From: Toxotes chatareus
Lineage: Eukaryota > Chordata > Actinopteri > Toxotidae
Reading direction: 5' to 3'
Length of the DNA stretch: 64,000 bases
Assembly (NCBI GenBank): GCA_016801885.1
Contig: CM028903.1
Coordinates: 16,103,035 to 16,167,034, forward strand
The position numbers and the translations under genes are program-made. The notes under the pieces are model-generated. The model saw nothing but the letters and a program-made list of their open reading frames with translations. It had not been told where the DNA came from and searched no databases. The first letter of the stretch is position 1; the number at the start of each line of letters is the position of its first letter. Shown one piece after another: positions 13,556 through 27,600 of the stretch.

Positions 13556-13656
13556 AAGCACAAAGATACTTCCGAGTTTTAAACAGGTGCAGAGCTAAAA
13601 CTTCTGCTCCAGTTCATCAGCTTGTAGTCAGTAGGTAGGTGGCACAGTTTTCCTGA

Positions 13657-13668
13657 GGGGGGGGGGGG
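13657..13668. repeat. poly-G run
   Basis: Twelve consecutive G residues, rare in this AT-rich window. Confidence 0.95.
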
Positions 13669-13840
13669 TTATAATTTTTACCTCAGCACTTTTCTACTTG
13701 CTCAGGAAACTTATTCAGAGAGGATACTTGAGAATTGATCTCAAAGTCAAAATCCACATCATCATTTTTACTTGTCTTCATCACACCTTCAGAAGAGAGT
13801 GGAGAGCACATCTGTCTTATCCTGAAGTTATATTTATTCA

Positions 13841-13854
13841 AGCTAACGTTAGCT
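13841..13854. repeat. 14-bp perfect palindrome
   Basis: AGCTAACGTTAGCT is its own reverse complement. This motif is frequent in teleost DNA, often as part of small transposon fossils. No larger element was seen around it. Confidence 0.6.
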
Positions 13855-14477
13855 CAACTTGAGGCTGAGGGTTGAAACTTGGTTGTGATTGGCCAGTGAA
13901 CATGCCTGCAGCACGCTGTCATGTGCACCTCAAATGACAAGAGCACAGAGAGGACTGGTAACCTCACTGATTTTTTGATGGTCCACCAGCTCACTGATGC
14001 TGCGGCCCATGTTCGATGGCCAGTCTGACCGTGGCACAGGGGAAGCGGTTTGTTTGGAGTATGAATTCGACAGTTGGTCGGTTCTCAAGCATCGCCCCTT
14101 TCAGAGCATCAAATTTACAGGCAGCCTCGGCCTTGTTTAATGATTGAGGAGTACATTATTCACAGCTGTCTGCGATCTTTCATTTTTGCTCACCTGTCAA
14201 AACCACTTAAGTTTTTCATTGCTGACATGTGACTTCTGTATCCTTCAATATCCGAATAGTTAATTGGGCATAAAAATCAAGCCAGCTTCAGAAAATTGAT
14301 TTTAGATGATGCATTAGATCCTCTCTAACCTATAAAATATCCACAAAGGGCACTGAACATTTTGGTCAAGGTGCTCTTGAACAACAAGTAACAAGTGTTA
14401 CTTTTGCTTTGCAAAAACAGCAAGAACAGATTATTATGTAGTGTCCTAGCTTTGATGTCCTGGAAATCACAGCAATT

Positions 14478-14540
14478 TCTGTGTGGAATTTACATGTTCT
14501 CTCCACATACTTGCATGAATTTCCTCAAGATGCTTTGATT
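14478..14540 (+). repeat. degenerate fish SINE-like fragment
   Basis: The run GTGTGGAATTTACATGTTCT, followed by a diverged form of the usual cytosine-rich stretch and TTTCCTC, resembles the body of a widespread tRNA-derived SINE-like fish repeat (GTGTGGAGTTTGCATGTTCT type). Only this short segment is recognisable. Confidence 0.45.
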
Positions 14541-17012
14541 TTGATTTTTTGATTAAGTGTTATACAAGTGGGTGTAGGAACCCTGTTCAGAATATTTTAT
14601 TGTATTTCACTAATTTTTTTAGCAGAGGTGTTCTCCCTGTCCTCCCTATGACCCTGAAATGACAAGGTTAAAATAAAAAGTCATGTGAAGTAGCCTCTCC
14701 TGCCTAAGAAAAGGTGAGGACATCTTTAAAAGTCCAAAAGTTAAGGTCTGCCTACAGTCAGGGAAATCTTTTAAATTTAGATCACGAGGACAAGAGGTGC
14801 TGAGTCAGGCAGTGGATGCCCCCGTCGACGATTAATGATGGCGTTGCTGTTTCCCAGCCACTACCATGAATGATGACGATACAGGTGCACTCTGTTTCAG
14901 ACCTGTAGAGAAAATCTGGAGCCAGAGCAGGGTACAGAGAGATCACCTAACAAAGCAAAAAACTGCATATTGTGATGAGTGATATGACAACCACCGATCC
15001 ATTCAGACCGAGCACTTTTGTCACAAATGGAGCGATGATGAGTTATGTTTGTGATGAAGCAGTTTTCATTGTGACACATAGCCTTAGCACATGCTGTCCT
15101 GTGCCACAACTTTGGCAATGAAAGCTGGGTTCATTTCTGTTAGTCTGTCCTCTACTGTCCTCTACAGTAATGAAGCAAACAATAAGAATTATCGGGCTGG
15201 GTTCTCTTCCTAAAACAAACAACAAAGAGCAGATTCACAAAATAAATTTTGCTTGTCAGTGCAACTGTAAACTTACATGAACTCACTGCTTGTGTGAGAA
15301 AAAAGGAGCAGTGGAAAGAAGTAATCTTTTAGAGGGCTTGGTCGTTTATAGCTGGGTATAATGTCTTTTGCTCACAATTTTTCTCCCCCGTTGATTGAAC
15401 TAATAAAGGAACCAATAACTTTTCTCAGATCAGCTCGGCTGGCCCGGGTACTGCTGAGCCCACACAATACATCCCCTCATTCAGCTTTCAGAAGGATAGA
15501 TTGTGAAATGGATGGTGAAGAAGATAATAGAAGAGATGGAGAGAATGATGCAGAAGAAGAAGAAAATAAGATTTCCCCCACTCCGGAGATGGAGTGAGAA
15601 AGTGATCTCCTCCCTCATTTAAAACCCATTTTAAATGGCTCTTCATAGATATGCAAGCGCTTATAGCCACACGTATAAATAACCAAGGCCCCACCACGAA
15701 ACACATACACACACACACTAATACAGCTGTCCTCACCCATCAAGTATTTATTGAAATATGAACCCCCCCCCCTCCCGCAGCCGCTTTTCCAAACAGATCT
15801 ACCATAACAAGCCTTCCCCATCAATGAGGCTATTCATCTCCACTTAAACATGTCTTCATTTGCCTGATGATGGACAGTAATGACTTTCTCTAATACCCCC
15901 GGCACTATGGCAATATTATCCTCTCTCTTCATCTGCCAAAAAACACTCTCTGTCTCTCTCTCTCTCTCTCCTCTGCATGTCAACAGTCATCACCACAGAT
16001 CTGTCACTGATTCGCCCATTACCTCCTCCACTAAAATATGGGAGGGAGCTGCTCAATATTCAGAAAGAAAAAAAAAAAACTTATGCTTCAAGTCTGCATT
16101 TTTAAACAAGATTAGTTTTTACAAGGTAGTCGGGTGTAATTGGCCAAGGAGCAGTGAGTCGATGATCTAAATGCAACAAAAGGTTTCAGTGTTTAGAGCT
16201 GTGGTGAGAAATTGCCTTTTTTGCTTGTGTATTAATGAACTGTCAATTGTCTTGCTGTCAGTTAAGACATTTTACCAAATTGTGAATGGTCTTTTTATGT
16301 TGATTGCTACAACTGGACAAGTTTTTATTTCTGACTGTGAAGCTGTCGACACGTGTGTTTGCCCTTGTCTAAACTCCCCTGAAAGAGCCAATTTGTTTTG
16401 GCCAGAGCTAATAAAGAACAGCAATATGTAACAACTTGGCTGCCCTTGTAAGTAGATGATGGTCAATATTTAATTTCTGGCTGTAGTTATCCTTTAATGA
16501 TTTTGTGGATGCCTTCCAGAGGGATTGGTTTCACTTTTGTGACCGATTTGAAAATGAAAATTGAATTGCATTTTATGATAAATAAAAACAGTTATGAGCC
16601 AAAAGAGAGCACCCAACACACTTCTCCATCAAGTATAAAACTGCGTGTGTGTCTCACAGAGAGAAAGAGCCGGGGAGACAGAGGACAAGAAGCAGGCAGG
16701 ACTGCATGCCTGAGGCCACCTGAGCTCCAGATAAAGCAGGTTAAAGCAATCATCGTAATTGTGGCAACACACACTGTTTGTCTGTGGCAGCTTCACTTCA
16801 TAAAGAAATCTCCACTGTGTCATTGTCTTTCAGCCTGTCTCTGCCTCCATAAGTGTTTCTTCATTTCAGTTATTTTCTGGTATACTTTCTGTTGTCACCT
16901 TAGAGTTATAAAAGTCCCCTAACCATAAACATACTGAATTTTTGTGCAAAGTTCCCTGTACTTCATAACAATCAACCACTGTGACTCAGAAATTGTCTTA
17001 AAGCTCTAACTG

Positions 17013-17061
17013 TCTTCTTCTTCTTCTTCTTCTTCTTCTTCGTCTTATTATTATTATTATT
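17013..17061. repeat. (CTT)n.(ATT)n compound microsatellite
   Basis: About nine CTT units, a short CGTC break, then about six ATT units. Confidence 0.95.
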
Positions 17062-17293
17062 GTGTTTTCCTCTTTCTATCTACAACTACAGACTCTGTAG
17101 TTCACCCGAGGGAATAACTGAGCTGAGTGTTGCTCATATTACAGGGATGTAAAGAAGAGACAGACAGCAGAAAGCCATTATATTCTGTAAGTGGTGTTTA
17201 TATAGCCGTAATTGTGAGGCAGAGAATCTGACATGCACGTTCATAATCTGTAATAGCAACTTGTAAAAATATATGTGCATAAAATCTTTGGTT

Positions 17294-17296
17294 TAA

Positions 17297-17331
<35 letters not shown>

Positions 17332-17333
17332 AA
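17294..17333. repeat. (AAAT)n microsatellite
   Basis: Ten near-perfect tetranucleotide units. Confidence 0.96.
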
Positions 17334-19020
17334 GACTGTAATGCTAATGGCTTCACTTGAGAGGAAAAGTGAGCCATCTGTAGATAATTATCATGTTGTG
17401 TGGACTAATTATCTCTCCATATTCAATTGACTGAGTAATTACAGTAAGAGAGAGAGAGATAGTTGCAATGACTGATTAAAAATAAAGCTAAAAAGCCAAA
17501 ACAGATCTGCTGGGATATCAGACGCTTTATTCACCCATATCAATAAAATTCAGTTGAGAAAACAGAAAATTTTGAAATCGCCAGTAAAATATCACAGCTG
17601 CCAAGTCATTTAAATTGTGTACGCTTAAAGGCAAATATGTTGGCCACACTTAAATGTGTCAAAAAAGAAAAAGAAAGAGAACCAAAGATTTTTGGTAGAT
17701 GCTGGTAAACTGCACCAGGGAGCTAAAGATCAAATGGAGCATTTGTTCCTTCTGGGGAACTGGTGAATGCATGTTTGTGTACAGTGTTCCCAATAAAAAA
17801 ACAAAACAAAACAAAAAAAATCCCAAAACATTAATTAATCACACTCAAACACTGAATCAACACAGACAGACACTCATCAATGAGTCACACAGTTGCACCT
17901 TATTTTATTTTCATTCAATCCCACATTCTCTGTCTAAATAATCACCAGAGGACAAATGTGTATTAATCCACAGCTGAAAATAGTCCCCAACATATCTACT
18001 GTTTGGACATAAACACTGACTACAAACTACAGTGCCCAGCTGTTTTAGAAAATGACTTAATCTTTAATAAAAGATGAAACTACGTCTTTGTGACCTATTT
18101 TAAAATATGTATTTCTACAGGAGGAGCCAGTGGGTTTGGAGTTGAGAGTCAAAGTCAGAGCAGGGCAAAACACTACTGAGAAACAGATCCATATTACTGC
18201 TTTTTGGTATTTTAATGGGATTTGTTGACATTAAGAAAAAAATAGAATAACTTCAGTCTTTTAACCTTTCAAGTTATTCAATTACCATTTCAATCTGATA
18301 ACGAACCAACACAACACAGGGTAGATTTTCTCTTCTCACATCCCCTTTGTTTTCTCATGTGCTGTAACATCCTGCAGGCTGTAGCCCCAGAGCACAGTCC
18401 TCTATGTTACCTTTTACCCAGTTCTTCAAAGACATTGCCTACAACAAATTAATACTAAAATCACAACCATCATTCTTGAAAAGTGTTTTCTTTTTTCTTT
18501 TCTTAAGGGAAGCCATCTATATGTGTATGAGGTGAATGTGCCTATGAGGTCACGCATGCATACATAACTACATGAATACATTTTTGTATACGGTGGGTGC
18601 ACATGCTCAGCTAAACATGCATTTGCACCTGCTTGCATGTTGTGCTTGTATGTGGCTGTGCCTGTGTGTCCTTATGAGAAAACCTGTTTCTATGAACTTA
18701 GGAGCAGTCTCAGCAGTGGGGCTATTTCATGCCTATCAAAGCCTGAGCACTGAGTGGGTGGGTGGGTGGGGGCGTTTGAAGGGGGGGCAGCCCTCAAAGC
18801 CTACATCTAGTAATGCAGCAGTCTGCGCATGGGAGTAATATAAAAGCTGTCACATAGCAAGTGAGGCGAGATAACACAGCCAATGGTACCAATAGGAAGC
18901 ACACTTTCAGCCAATCAGTCTTTTGACACCTTCACAGATGCAGCTGCAACATACAGTATACTGTGACGAGAGCAGTAATTGTAGAGTACAGAGATTTGTG
19001 GTGGTGTCTCTGTGCAAACG

Positions 19021-19044
19021 TGTGTGTGTGTGTGTGTGTGTGTG
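19021..19044. repeat. (TG)n microsatellite
   Basis: Twelve perfect TG units. Confidence 0.95.
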
Positions 19045-22000
19045 ATTTGGCATCAGATCATGCAAGGATGCTTAGTATTGCTGTATAGTATTTGTATCCA
19101 TGCCCTGCAGCCGGTGAATGACTGTAGAGTGTGTAGCATGTATTCATCAGTGTGTTGAGTCATACGTGTGTTAGAAACTGTCACAATAACCATCTTATAG
19201 TCTTGTTTCTCAGCACCTCCTGCTTATCAGCATGGAACAATAAACTTCCTGACGGAGATAGAAAGAAACAGAGAATATAACGCTCATGTTCAAAGTCCTT
19301 CATGTTACTCTTGGCTCTCTGCAGCCCACTAATGCTTCACCAACCCACACAGTAATACAGTAATTTTTATTTAAATCTATAGAACCTACGTAAAAACACA
19401 CATATTATCTATCTTATATGAACACGTGTGGCTTCTACCATGCCTATCTGTATGTAGCCTGCAGTACTTCTTTCAGTTCGTAAATCTGGATCTCAACATC
19501 TGAAATCACCAATACAGATTTAGTACCAAGTGAGTATGATAAGTACTTATAATAACAAGCCTTATTGTAGTGTAGAGGGTAAAAATGCTGCCCCCTTTTT
19601 GAGACATGTTGTTATAGAGAGTGAGGTTTTCTGTCCATATTCTGAGCTGAAGTGGCCTTAATAGGAATTATTATTTTGTTAGCTTATGTTAATTACAGCT
19701 CCGACGCCATGTTTATAGCATCCTTGTGGCGGGGACTCATGGGAGGTATAGTATTTGAATGCCAACAAAATAACGGTTTCTTTCGCTGATGAGCTGATTA
19801 AGTTTAATTGTCCATTGCAGAAATAGATAATCATTAATCCTAAACCCCTGCACTATGTTTCCAACAAGTCCTCCGACCTTAACTACCATACAGGTCGTTT
19901 GTCCCTGTTTTCGGCATATAGGAGTGTACCAGTGGCACGACTGCAGGACTGTATGCTACAATGGCATGTGTGCAGACTAGAAAGTAGTATAATAAGAACA
20001 ACTATGCATCCATGGTGTCGGCAGCTGTCCGTGTGCACGTCAGCAAGGGAGTATAATTGAGGCCTTATGGGGTTGATTTTACAGGAGGGCCGTCTCTTTG
20101 ATTCAGCTTTTTTAGAATGATGAAGGATTTGCTCCAGGAGAAAATAGACTTAGAGCTATAGTGGTACAAAAGCTAACCTGACATGAGGGATGGATTCAGC
20201 TCTCTATATAGGAAAATAATAAAGAACCTGCAGTGTACTGTAATTCAACCCCCACAGTAGAAACAGACCACTGGGAGTCACAATGGATCGTTGTGCAGCC
20301 ACTTCCATCCTTTTAGTACTGTGAACAGGATTGCTGTCATGGTGGTCCCCTTGTTATGAAAAATACACAAATACCTCTTGATTTTTCTCCTGAGGCAAAT
20401 TTGCATTGAGTTAAATACTCAAAATGCAAATCACCCACAATGAGCCTCACACTCACAGAGACAAGCTGGGCGTGTATTTGCAAACGTACAACAAGGTTCT
20501 TGTAGTATGTTCAGTCATGAAGAGAGAGGCAGTGATGAGAGGCTGAGTGGATATTAACACGTTTAAGACAGTTCAGACACAATGGTGTCTGTGTATGCAT
20601 CAGTAGGCACCAGTAACTGTGTACGCAGTTTAATAGTTAAGAGAAGGACACAACCAAGCGTAACCCGTGTGCCTGCAGTGACTCAGAGTGGCTGCGTGGG
20701 CAAAAAGATCCTCACATTTCAGGCCTGAATCATTCTGCCAAACTCTCTGATCTATCTGTTGTCAAGTGGTCTTACTTGCAAGAGAGCCTGACTGTTTTCC
20801 AACCCTATGTAAACTCAGCACATCCAGGAAAGGACAATCAGTTTCTACAAAACAAGATCCATAACCTTATAGAATCTCCATTGGCAGACAGTCAGGTAAC
20901 CTTGTCATCTGTAGTGCTGTTATTTTTCCTTTTGCTCTTTGTCGCAGGTATTGCAACAAGCTGGTATCAATCATCTTATAACAGTGCCCCGCCTGCCTGT
21001 TCACACATACACACACAAATCAATTTTCCTTCCATTCTCTGAGGTGCTGATGGGAATCCAAGGCTTTTCAAACAATTGCCAAACACTGTACTTGAGGGCC
21101 ATTCTGCAGAAGATTATGATATTGTTGTGAGGATCTGCAGCAACTTCAAGTGCAAACTAAGGACAGACTGTGGAATAAATGCTGACAAAGGAGAGGTGGT
21201 GCAAGAAGTGTTTTCCTTCCAGCTTTATCTAAAGAGATCTGAAACTTTTTGGTTTTTTTGGCTGTTGCAAACACTGCTTTTGTTTCCGACAACAGATGTC
21301 CTGTTGAATTTCGTCAAAATCAAAGATATCCAAATTATAAAATACAGCAGGCACAGTGGAGCGCGACTTGAGGGTAACTTCTTGCAGAGATTCATGATTT
21401 GTCTTCTAAACTTGTTAATATTGCAGGACACCAGCAGATAGTGGATCAACCTTCACGGGCTCAGGCATGCTCAATGCATTCTTCATAGTGCGTAAGCGCA
21501 GCTAGCACTGGTTTAATTTCCCCAAACCTCGACTGTGGATCTAGATGACTAAGAGCCCAGAGGCAAAACAAAACAAATATCAAATAAAATTCTTAGAAGA
21601 TCCCAGATTCTCCTTCAGCAAAGACTGCAACCACAGAGCCACGCGCACACACACGCACGCATGTAGGGCTTGAAGGCACTTGTAATGCAATTCTTTATTA
21701 AGTGTTAGGAGATTCTACACTAAAATCATGATTATATCAAAAATGTCCCTTTGGCTTTTCTGCTGTTGAATTGGGCTCCCTTCCCAAAAGAGGGAGGGAG
21801 TAAAGCAAGGAAGGAAGGAAGGAAGGAGACAGACCGACCAACTCACCACTTTTTTTCTAAGGTGGTGGAAATGCCACCAACCAACCACATAACATGAACA
21901 CAAAATATTATTTACTAAAGAAATGGTGATAATTATTACTATGCAAGTGTTTCTTTCTTATACCTATCACTGCCAGACACACGTGGCATAAATACAGCAA

Positions 22001-25000
22001 ATCCTACCATGTGTTCAGATATTGTACGCACAGATACATGTGTGATACAAATGTGTGTGTGTGTAGGTGTGTGTGTGTGTGTAGGTGTGATGCCCTGTTT
22101 TGGTGCCAATGAAATGGACTACAAATGGATCCGTGCACACTGCACATTACATATTTGTGTGTAATCCATTGTTATTGATTTCATGACCTTGCATTTCACA
22201 GTGAGGATTTATGTCACTATTCAGCCTGGATTCATTCTACCGAGGAAGGTTGTGTAATGTAATTTTTCCATGTAATGTGTGTAACTCCAGAGAATCTTTT
22301 ATGTTCTCAGCCTGGATGGAAAACATGCTGATTTGCACTTCCACTTTCATGAGCAGCTGGTCAGATAAAAACATAATATAGTATTACTTTGAGTGTCAGG
22401 CCAAATTAGTCTGCGTTTAACTGTTATTTGTTGGCTGAACACGAGTAGGTTGTTCTGTACTTCACAGACTTTTAAAATTTACAGGCACAGCAGATTCACA
22501 CTGGATTAAAATTAAGGATGCCACTTGCCACATCCACAATTACCAGCCTCAGAAAAACACTAATCCAGTTTAAATAGGGATTAGTGTGCCTTTCTGCCCG
22601 CAGTTCTCTGCAACCAAATGAGGAATTAACAAGCTGCTGTCAAAACAACAAACTCACACTATGATAAAAAATGATAAGTAAAAGAGGACATACAAGGGTA
22701 TTCTCTAAGATCCCCTTTCAGATATAAATCTGTAGATTCTCACACTCTCACAGTGAAACACGTGCACACCCACCAGAGGACACACATCCAGATGAACTTA
22801 AGGCTTAATTTTCAAAGGTTCCTAGCAGGGAGTAGAGACATCACATTAAAACAGACAGAAGCCAAGTTCAGCCGCTTACAGTGATGACTTTGCATTGTGC
22901 ATTATGAAAATATACAAATTAGGAGAAGAGACAGGGATGTATGCCAGCCCAATGGCTGTGAAATAAAGCTCAGCAGAATTTTCTGTCTGATGTCCAAAAC
23001 TCTGCCTACTGCTGCCACCTGAGCAGCTTCTCTGTTGCTGTAAAAAAGAACACAAGGTTTGTTCCCCTGCGCTGAGACTCACTGCTGTGCTGCAGAGACC
23101 TGGCCAGGGACAGAAGGACGTGGACAAACTGAGACAGGCAGAAAAAAAAAAAAAACACAGGCTAATGAGCAACAGCAAGTTGTGATGCTGTTCATGTTTC
23201 TGTCCATCAGCAGTATGCTCAACTAATCCTGATGGGTCATTAACTACACTAACGAAGACTTCAATCAATAAAGGAGATTAATGCAATGGACACACACACA
23301 CACACATTCACTCATGCTGAATAAATTAATAATTATTAATCAAATGATTCAAAGTACTTTACTGTACAATAAGTAATTTTTATTAGCATGGAAGCCTTAG
23401 TGGAAATGGGAAATTGAACACTTATATTTTATTTCTGTTAAACTAAATATACCCACAAATGACAACTGACTGAGAGTTGTGTTTACATTATAATGAATAC
23501 TGTGCATAAAACTGTTAGGAATTGCTTGGTGCATCGGATACATCACTGTCATGCCATTTCATGGGGATTAGTTTGAATTGTAGTTGGTGCGTCTGAGAAT
23601 AATAGTGAGAGATACAATCAAACCACCTGACATTACCCCTTCTCTCCTCCAAACCCCCATCCGCCCACAGACCAAGTGGTCTAATAAATGAAGCCTATGG
23701 AAACAATGCTGGTCCAATGACTATCTGACAATAAGACCAGGCTTGTAATTAATTATTCAAACAGATAAGCATTTCTTTCATCTACTGGGTCACGGCCATT
23801 ACATTAGAGAGGCACGATTTCACACAAGCATGTCATGGCATGAATAGGAGGGAGAGTCCACCAGGAATGTCTTAATGAAGCACCGAGTAACCAACATTCA
23901 ATAAATGAAAAGATGCCACTGGGAAAAGAAGACACTGCACCGAATATCAAAGAAAACCAGTGTATGCTGATGATACTCTCGCTGCTGAAAGAATGAAACA
24001 AATAGATGAATAATTATAAGTGGGGGAATGGTTGCAGTGCGGACACACATTTGTAGAAATGTGTATTGTGTAAGGGTGTGTAGAAATATGTCAGTTTTTC
24101 TTTCAAATATTTTTACTAAATATTTGTGTTTGTGTTGTTCTGCTGTGGGAAAGTTTACTTTTTGTACAGTTTTGCGATTGGGTTCATTCACATTACCTTA
24201 AATAAATATTTGACGGTGCCTAAAAACACTGCTACCTCTAAGAAATGAAAGCTTGTTATGGAGCTTTCCTCAGAGAATGAGTATTGTTACCATTACAGAA
24301 TCATAAATTGAAATAGTCAGATGAGGGTAATTTAATGCTGTAACAAGAGAATAAAGTAAAGAAAATAATATCACCTGTGGGTGTATGACAAGTTTTTTTT
24401 ATGCATGACTAGAGTCTAAAATTATAGTTTTCTAAAGCAGACAATATCTGAAGCTCATCTATTCACACTGGGTGTAAAAATGTTTTATCCACAACAAGGA
24501 TCCATCTTTTGTGTCTGTGCTTACATTATCTTTCAGTGCATTGTGTTTGACTGGATCATGTGACTACTATCACTACTTACAGTACAGTCAGAGATAATCA
24601 TATATAATTTGTATGTTGATGTGATATGCATTCATCCATTTAAGTCTGATGACCCAGTTTTACTGAAATGTTAAGTCTGCTCAAAGTCTATGAAAGGCTC
24701 CAAAATGACTCCAGTTCCAGTCTTTTCTGTCATGTGATTTTTTTTTTCTGCCCTTAAAAGCACCTGATTCAGCCACACACTGCTGGAGGATACACTCAGA
24801 ATCACTTTTCACCTAAAAGTCAGAAGGACTCTCACTGAAAGAGGTTCAGCTTCTCATTCAGCCCGTGTGGGTTTTTTGCTTTAAGCATGTCAGACTTGTA
24901 TGCACTTAGTGCAATAATTTCCATTCTCTGGTGTTCATTTACCTTCAGTTCATCTGTTAACGTTCTGCTGGTTATAACGTGTCAGCATCCATTTCCTTCT

Positions 25001-25605
25001 AGCTGTAGAGACATATGGCGATAAACAACATGCACATAAAACCATACGTTTTATGGTCATTTCCTTTTGTTGTCATATTCACAGTAAAACGAACCACAGC
25101 TGGTTGCATGGAAAAGAGACTGAGGCTTACATTCTGGGGCAGGTGCAGTTTATCATGTAAGTCTGTTATCACACTAACCTGCACAAACAAACCCAACTAA
25201 AGGAGTAAAGACTACAGAACAGCAATTGTGCCCTTGCAGCATAATTGGTTCTTTATATACCTGACCTAGGACAGAAAGAACTATTTACTATGAGGAACAA
25301 AGTATAATAGCTGCAGCTTGGGGTAGGCATGGATTTCAGATAATTAGATCTCCATTTCCCTCAATACCTTGCCAGAAAAAAGAAAATAAATAGTAATGTG
25401 TGCCCTTTTCAATAAATAATAACGTTATCTGAGACTCTCTTTCCCCAAAAGACACACTGACAAGGTGGTTTATTTCAAGGTGTCGTTCAGATTAAAGGAA
25501 AATATGTTCAGTCTGATAGGCTGTGATATCGTTTAGGGGCCTTTCATCATGTGTAAAGCTGTAACTAAACTGGAACAACTTTGACACACACTGAAATACA
25601 TCCCA

Positions 25606-25606
<1 letters not shown>

Positions 25607-25672
<66 letters not shown>
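25607..25672. repeat. (CA)n microsatellite, long and pure
   Basis: About 33 uninterrupted CA units, one of the longest pure dinucleotide arrays in the window and likely polymorphic. Confidence 0.97.
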
Positions 25673-25674
<2 letters not shown>

Positions 25675-26016
25675 CAAACACTTATATTTGTAGATGCATA
25701 CACACAAACCCCAGCACAAACACAGAAATACAAGCACTCATATTTGACAGAGTTTAGTGAGACAAACACTTTTTTTACAAGCATACACACCTACTTCCAA
25801 CATGGCATAGTAGTGACACAAACACATTTACATGCACAAGAGATGAGATTTAATTAAATTTACTCATGAGAGAAAAGTCAGAGCCAGCAGATTTTCTGGC
25901 CATGGGAGTATATGTAGAGGAGCTGGAGTGAGTGGGACACGATCAATAAATCCCACAGAGCAGCCGACCAGAAACGCTTCGATGGATTCTCACTAAATAA
26001 TTGCTTTATAGACTTG

Positions 26017-26020
<4 letters not shown>

Positions 26021-26047
<27 letters not shown>
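26021..26047. repeat. (CA)n microsatellite
   Basis: About 13 CA units. Confidence 0.95.
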
Positions 26048-27547
26048 TGTAGAAGTGGGCAATATGGCAAACTTTTTTCAAGCATGATTCTTTTCAAGCA
26101 GGATCAGGAAGTATGGACCTTCAACAAGGATCTGAACACGGTTCAGGCTTGTATGAACCTTGGTTTCAAAAGGCAAAAATACAGCAGTATTAAAAAACTT
26201 TTTTTCTTTAAAAAAGTTTAATAAAACTGTAAACTAACTCTTGTAATCTCTTAACACATCTGAATCCTGACTACTGAAAACTCTTTAGAACAACTTCAGA
26301 ACATATCTTTCACATCTTCCAAAAACTTGCTGTATATTTCCTTCTAAAAGAAGACAAATAAGACACATCAGAGTCACACATTTGAGAGCCAGTTTATTGA
26401 CTTTATCTGACTTGAGAGTTGCTCTTTGGCAAGTGACATTATTGCCACCAGTGCTAAATACTTGTTGCTGGAATGCAAAAATACTTTCTAACTGCTTGGC
26501 TAACCCTTACAAAGTTTCCCTCCTGGACTTTCCACCATACCAGAGGATCTATCTCACTGTCTCCATATGGTTTGGACAGGTACGCCTTCAATTCCCCATC
26601 TATTTTCTCTTTTAGAGATGAGGAAACAGATGTAGCTGCGGAGGCTGCAGTTATGACACCACCATGTTGCCAAATAAAAAGGGGGAGAAAAAGAAATCCA
26701 AGGCACTACCTACTGTGTGTTATTATTGGTTTATTGGTGTGTCTCTGGGGAAGGTGTGAAACAAACCAGCAAATTTAAGCGTGATTTAAGATTTGGATGC
26801 GTGTAGGAGCAAAAGAACTTCAAATGGTAGAATTTCCACTGTAGCATGATACTAACGATCTCTTTGCAAAGGCAGATCGTGGAGACAGTTTAATCATTTA
26901 CAATTATCATATCACACATCACTACATCCAAGTACACACACAATTAAAATGACCAGTTAAATAACTGTCGTAAAAATGCTGTGGACCATAAAAAGTATAA
27001 TCTACAAGCACAGGCTCGTCTAGGGGAAGAGACAAGCCCTGCTGAGTCTCCAGCATGTTATTGTTGTTTATTGCTGTTTTATGGTTATTATCACTGTATT
27101 GTTTTATAGTCACAATAAATTATTCTAAACAAAGCAAAAATAAAATCAGCTACCTTTCTTATTTAGGATAGTTTTTCAATGATCATATAAAAGTGATTGT
27201 GGAAAATGTCCTGTCAGGGGAAATTAAGGCTCCATAAATTAGCATGACAGAGTGAGTTTCTGTTTTCATGAGGGGAAAAAGCACATACAGTCTTTCCAAA
27301 AGCAGAGGGGGGCTAAGTTACGAGTTTTGTAAGATCTTTACTTAATAGGACAATATTGTTGTGGTTGTATTGTTGGTTTTTTTTTTGGACAGGATACATC
27401 AGGCTTTCAATGTATTATAATTATACATGTTAGCAAATTCTCTTGCTAATTCACAGTACTTTAATATTATATGTTACAATAGAAGATGGTGACTGTTTGA
27501 CATTTAAACTGTAGCACTTATCAAAGCAGGCTAAATCCAGCCCGAGC

Positions 27548-27600
27548 GACCTGCCTGCTGTGTGACAACTAAATCCCTTCAGGGATCAACAAATGTCTCC
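27548..27600 (+). repeat. possible LINE 3' tail fragment
   Basis: GTGTGACAACTAAATCCCTT followed by CAGGGATCAACAAA resembles the end of fish L2-like elements, where a GGGATCAATAAAG motif closes the element. It is short and mutated. Confidence 0.35.

Noticed and set aside
14897..15118. Possible alternative kcnab1 first exon on the minus strand
   Set aside because: It ends in an ACAG|GT-like junction, but the peptide does not resemble any Kv-beta N-terminus and lacks the conserved residues before the common Arg.
15361..15597. Plus-strand frame with an acidic C-terminal half
   Set aside because: The acidic stretch comes from a purine-rich GAA/GAT tract, and nothing in it is recognisable as a domain.
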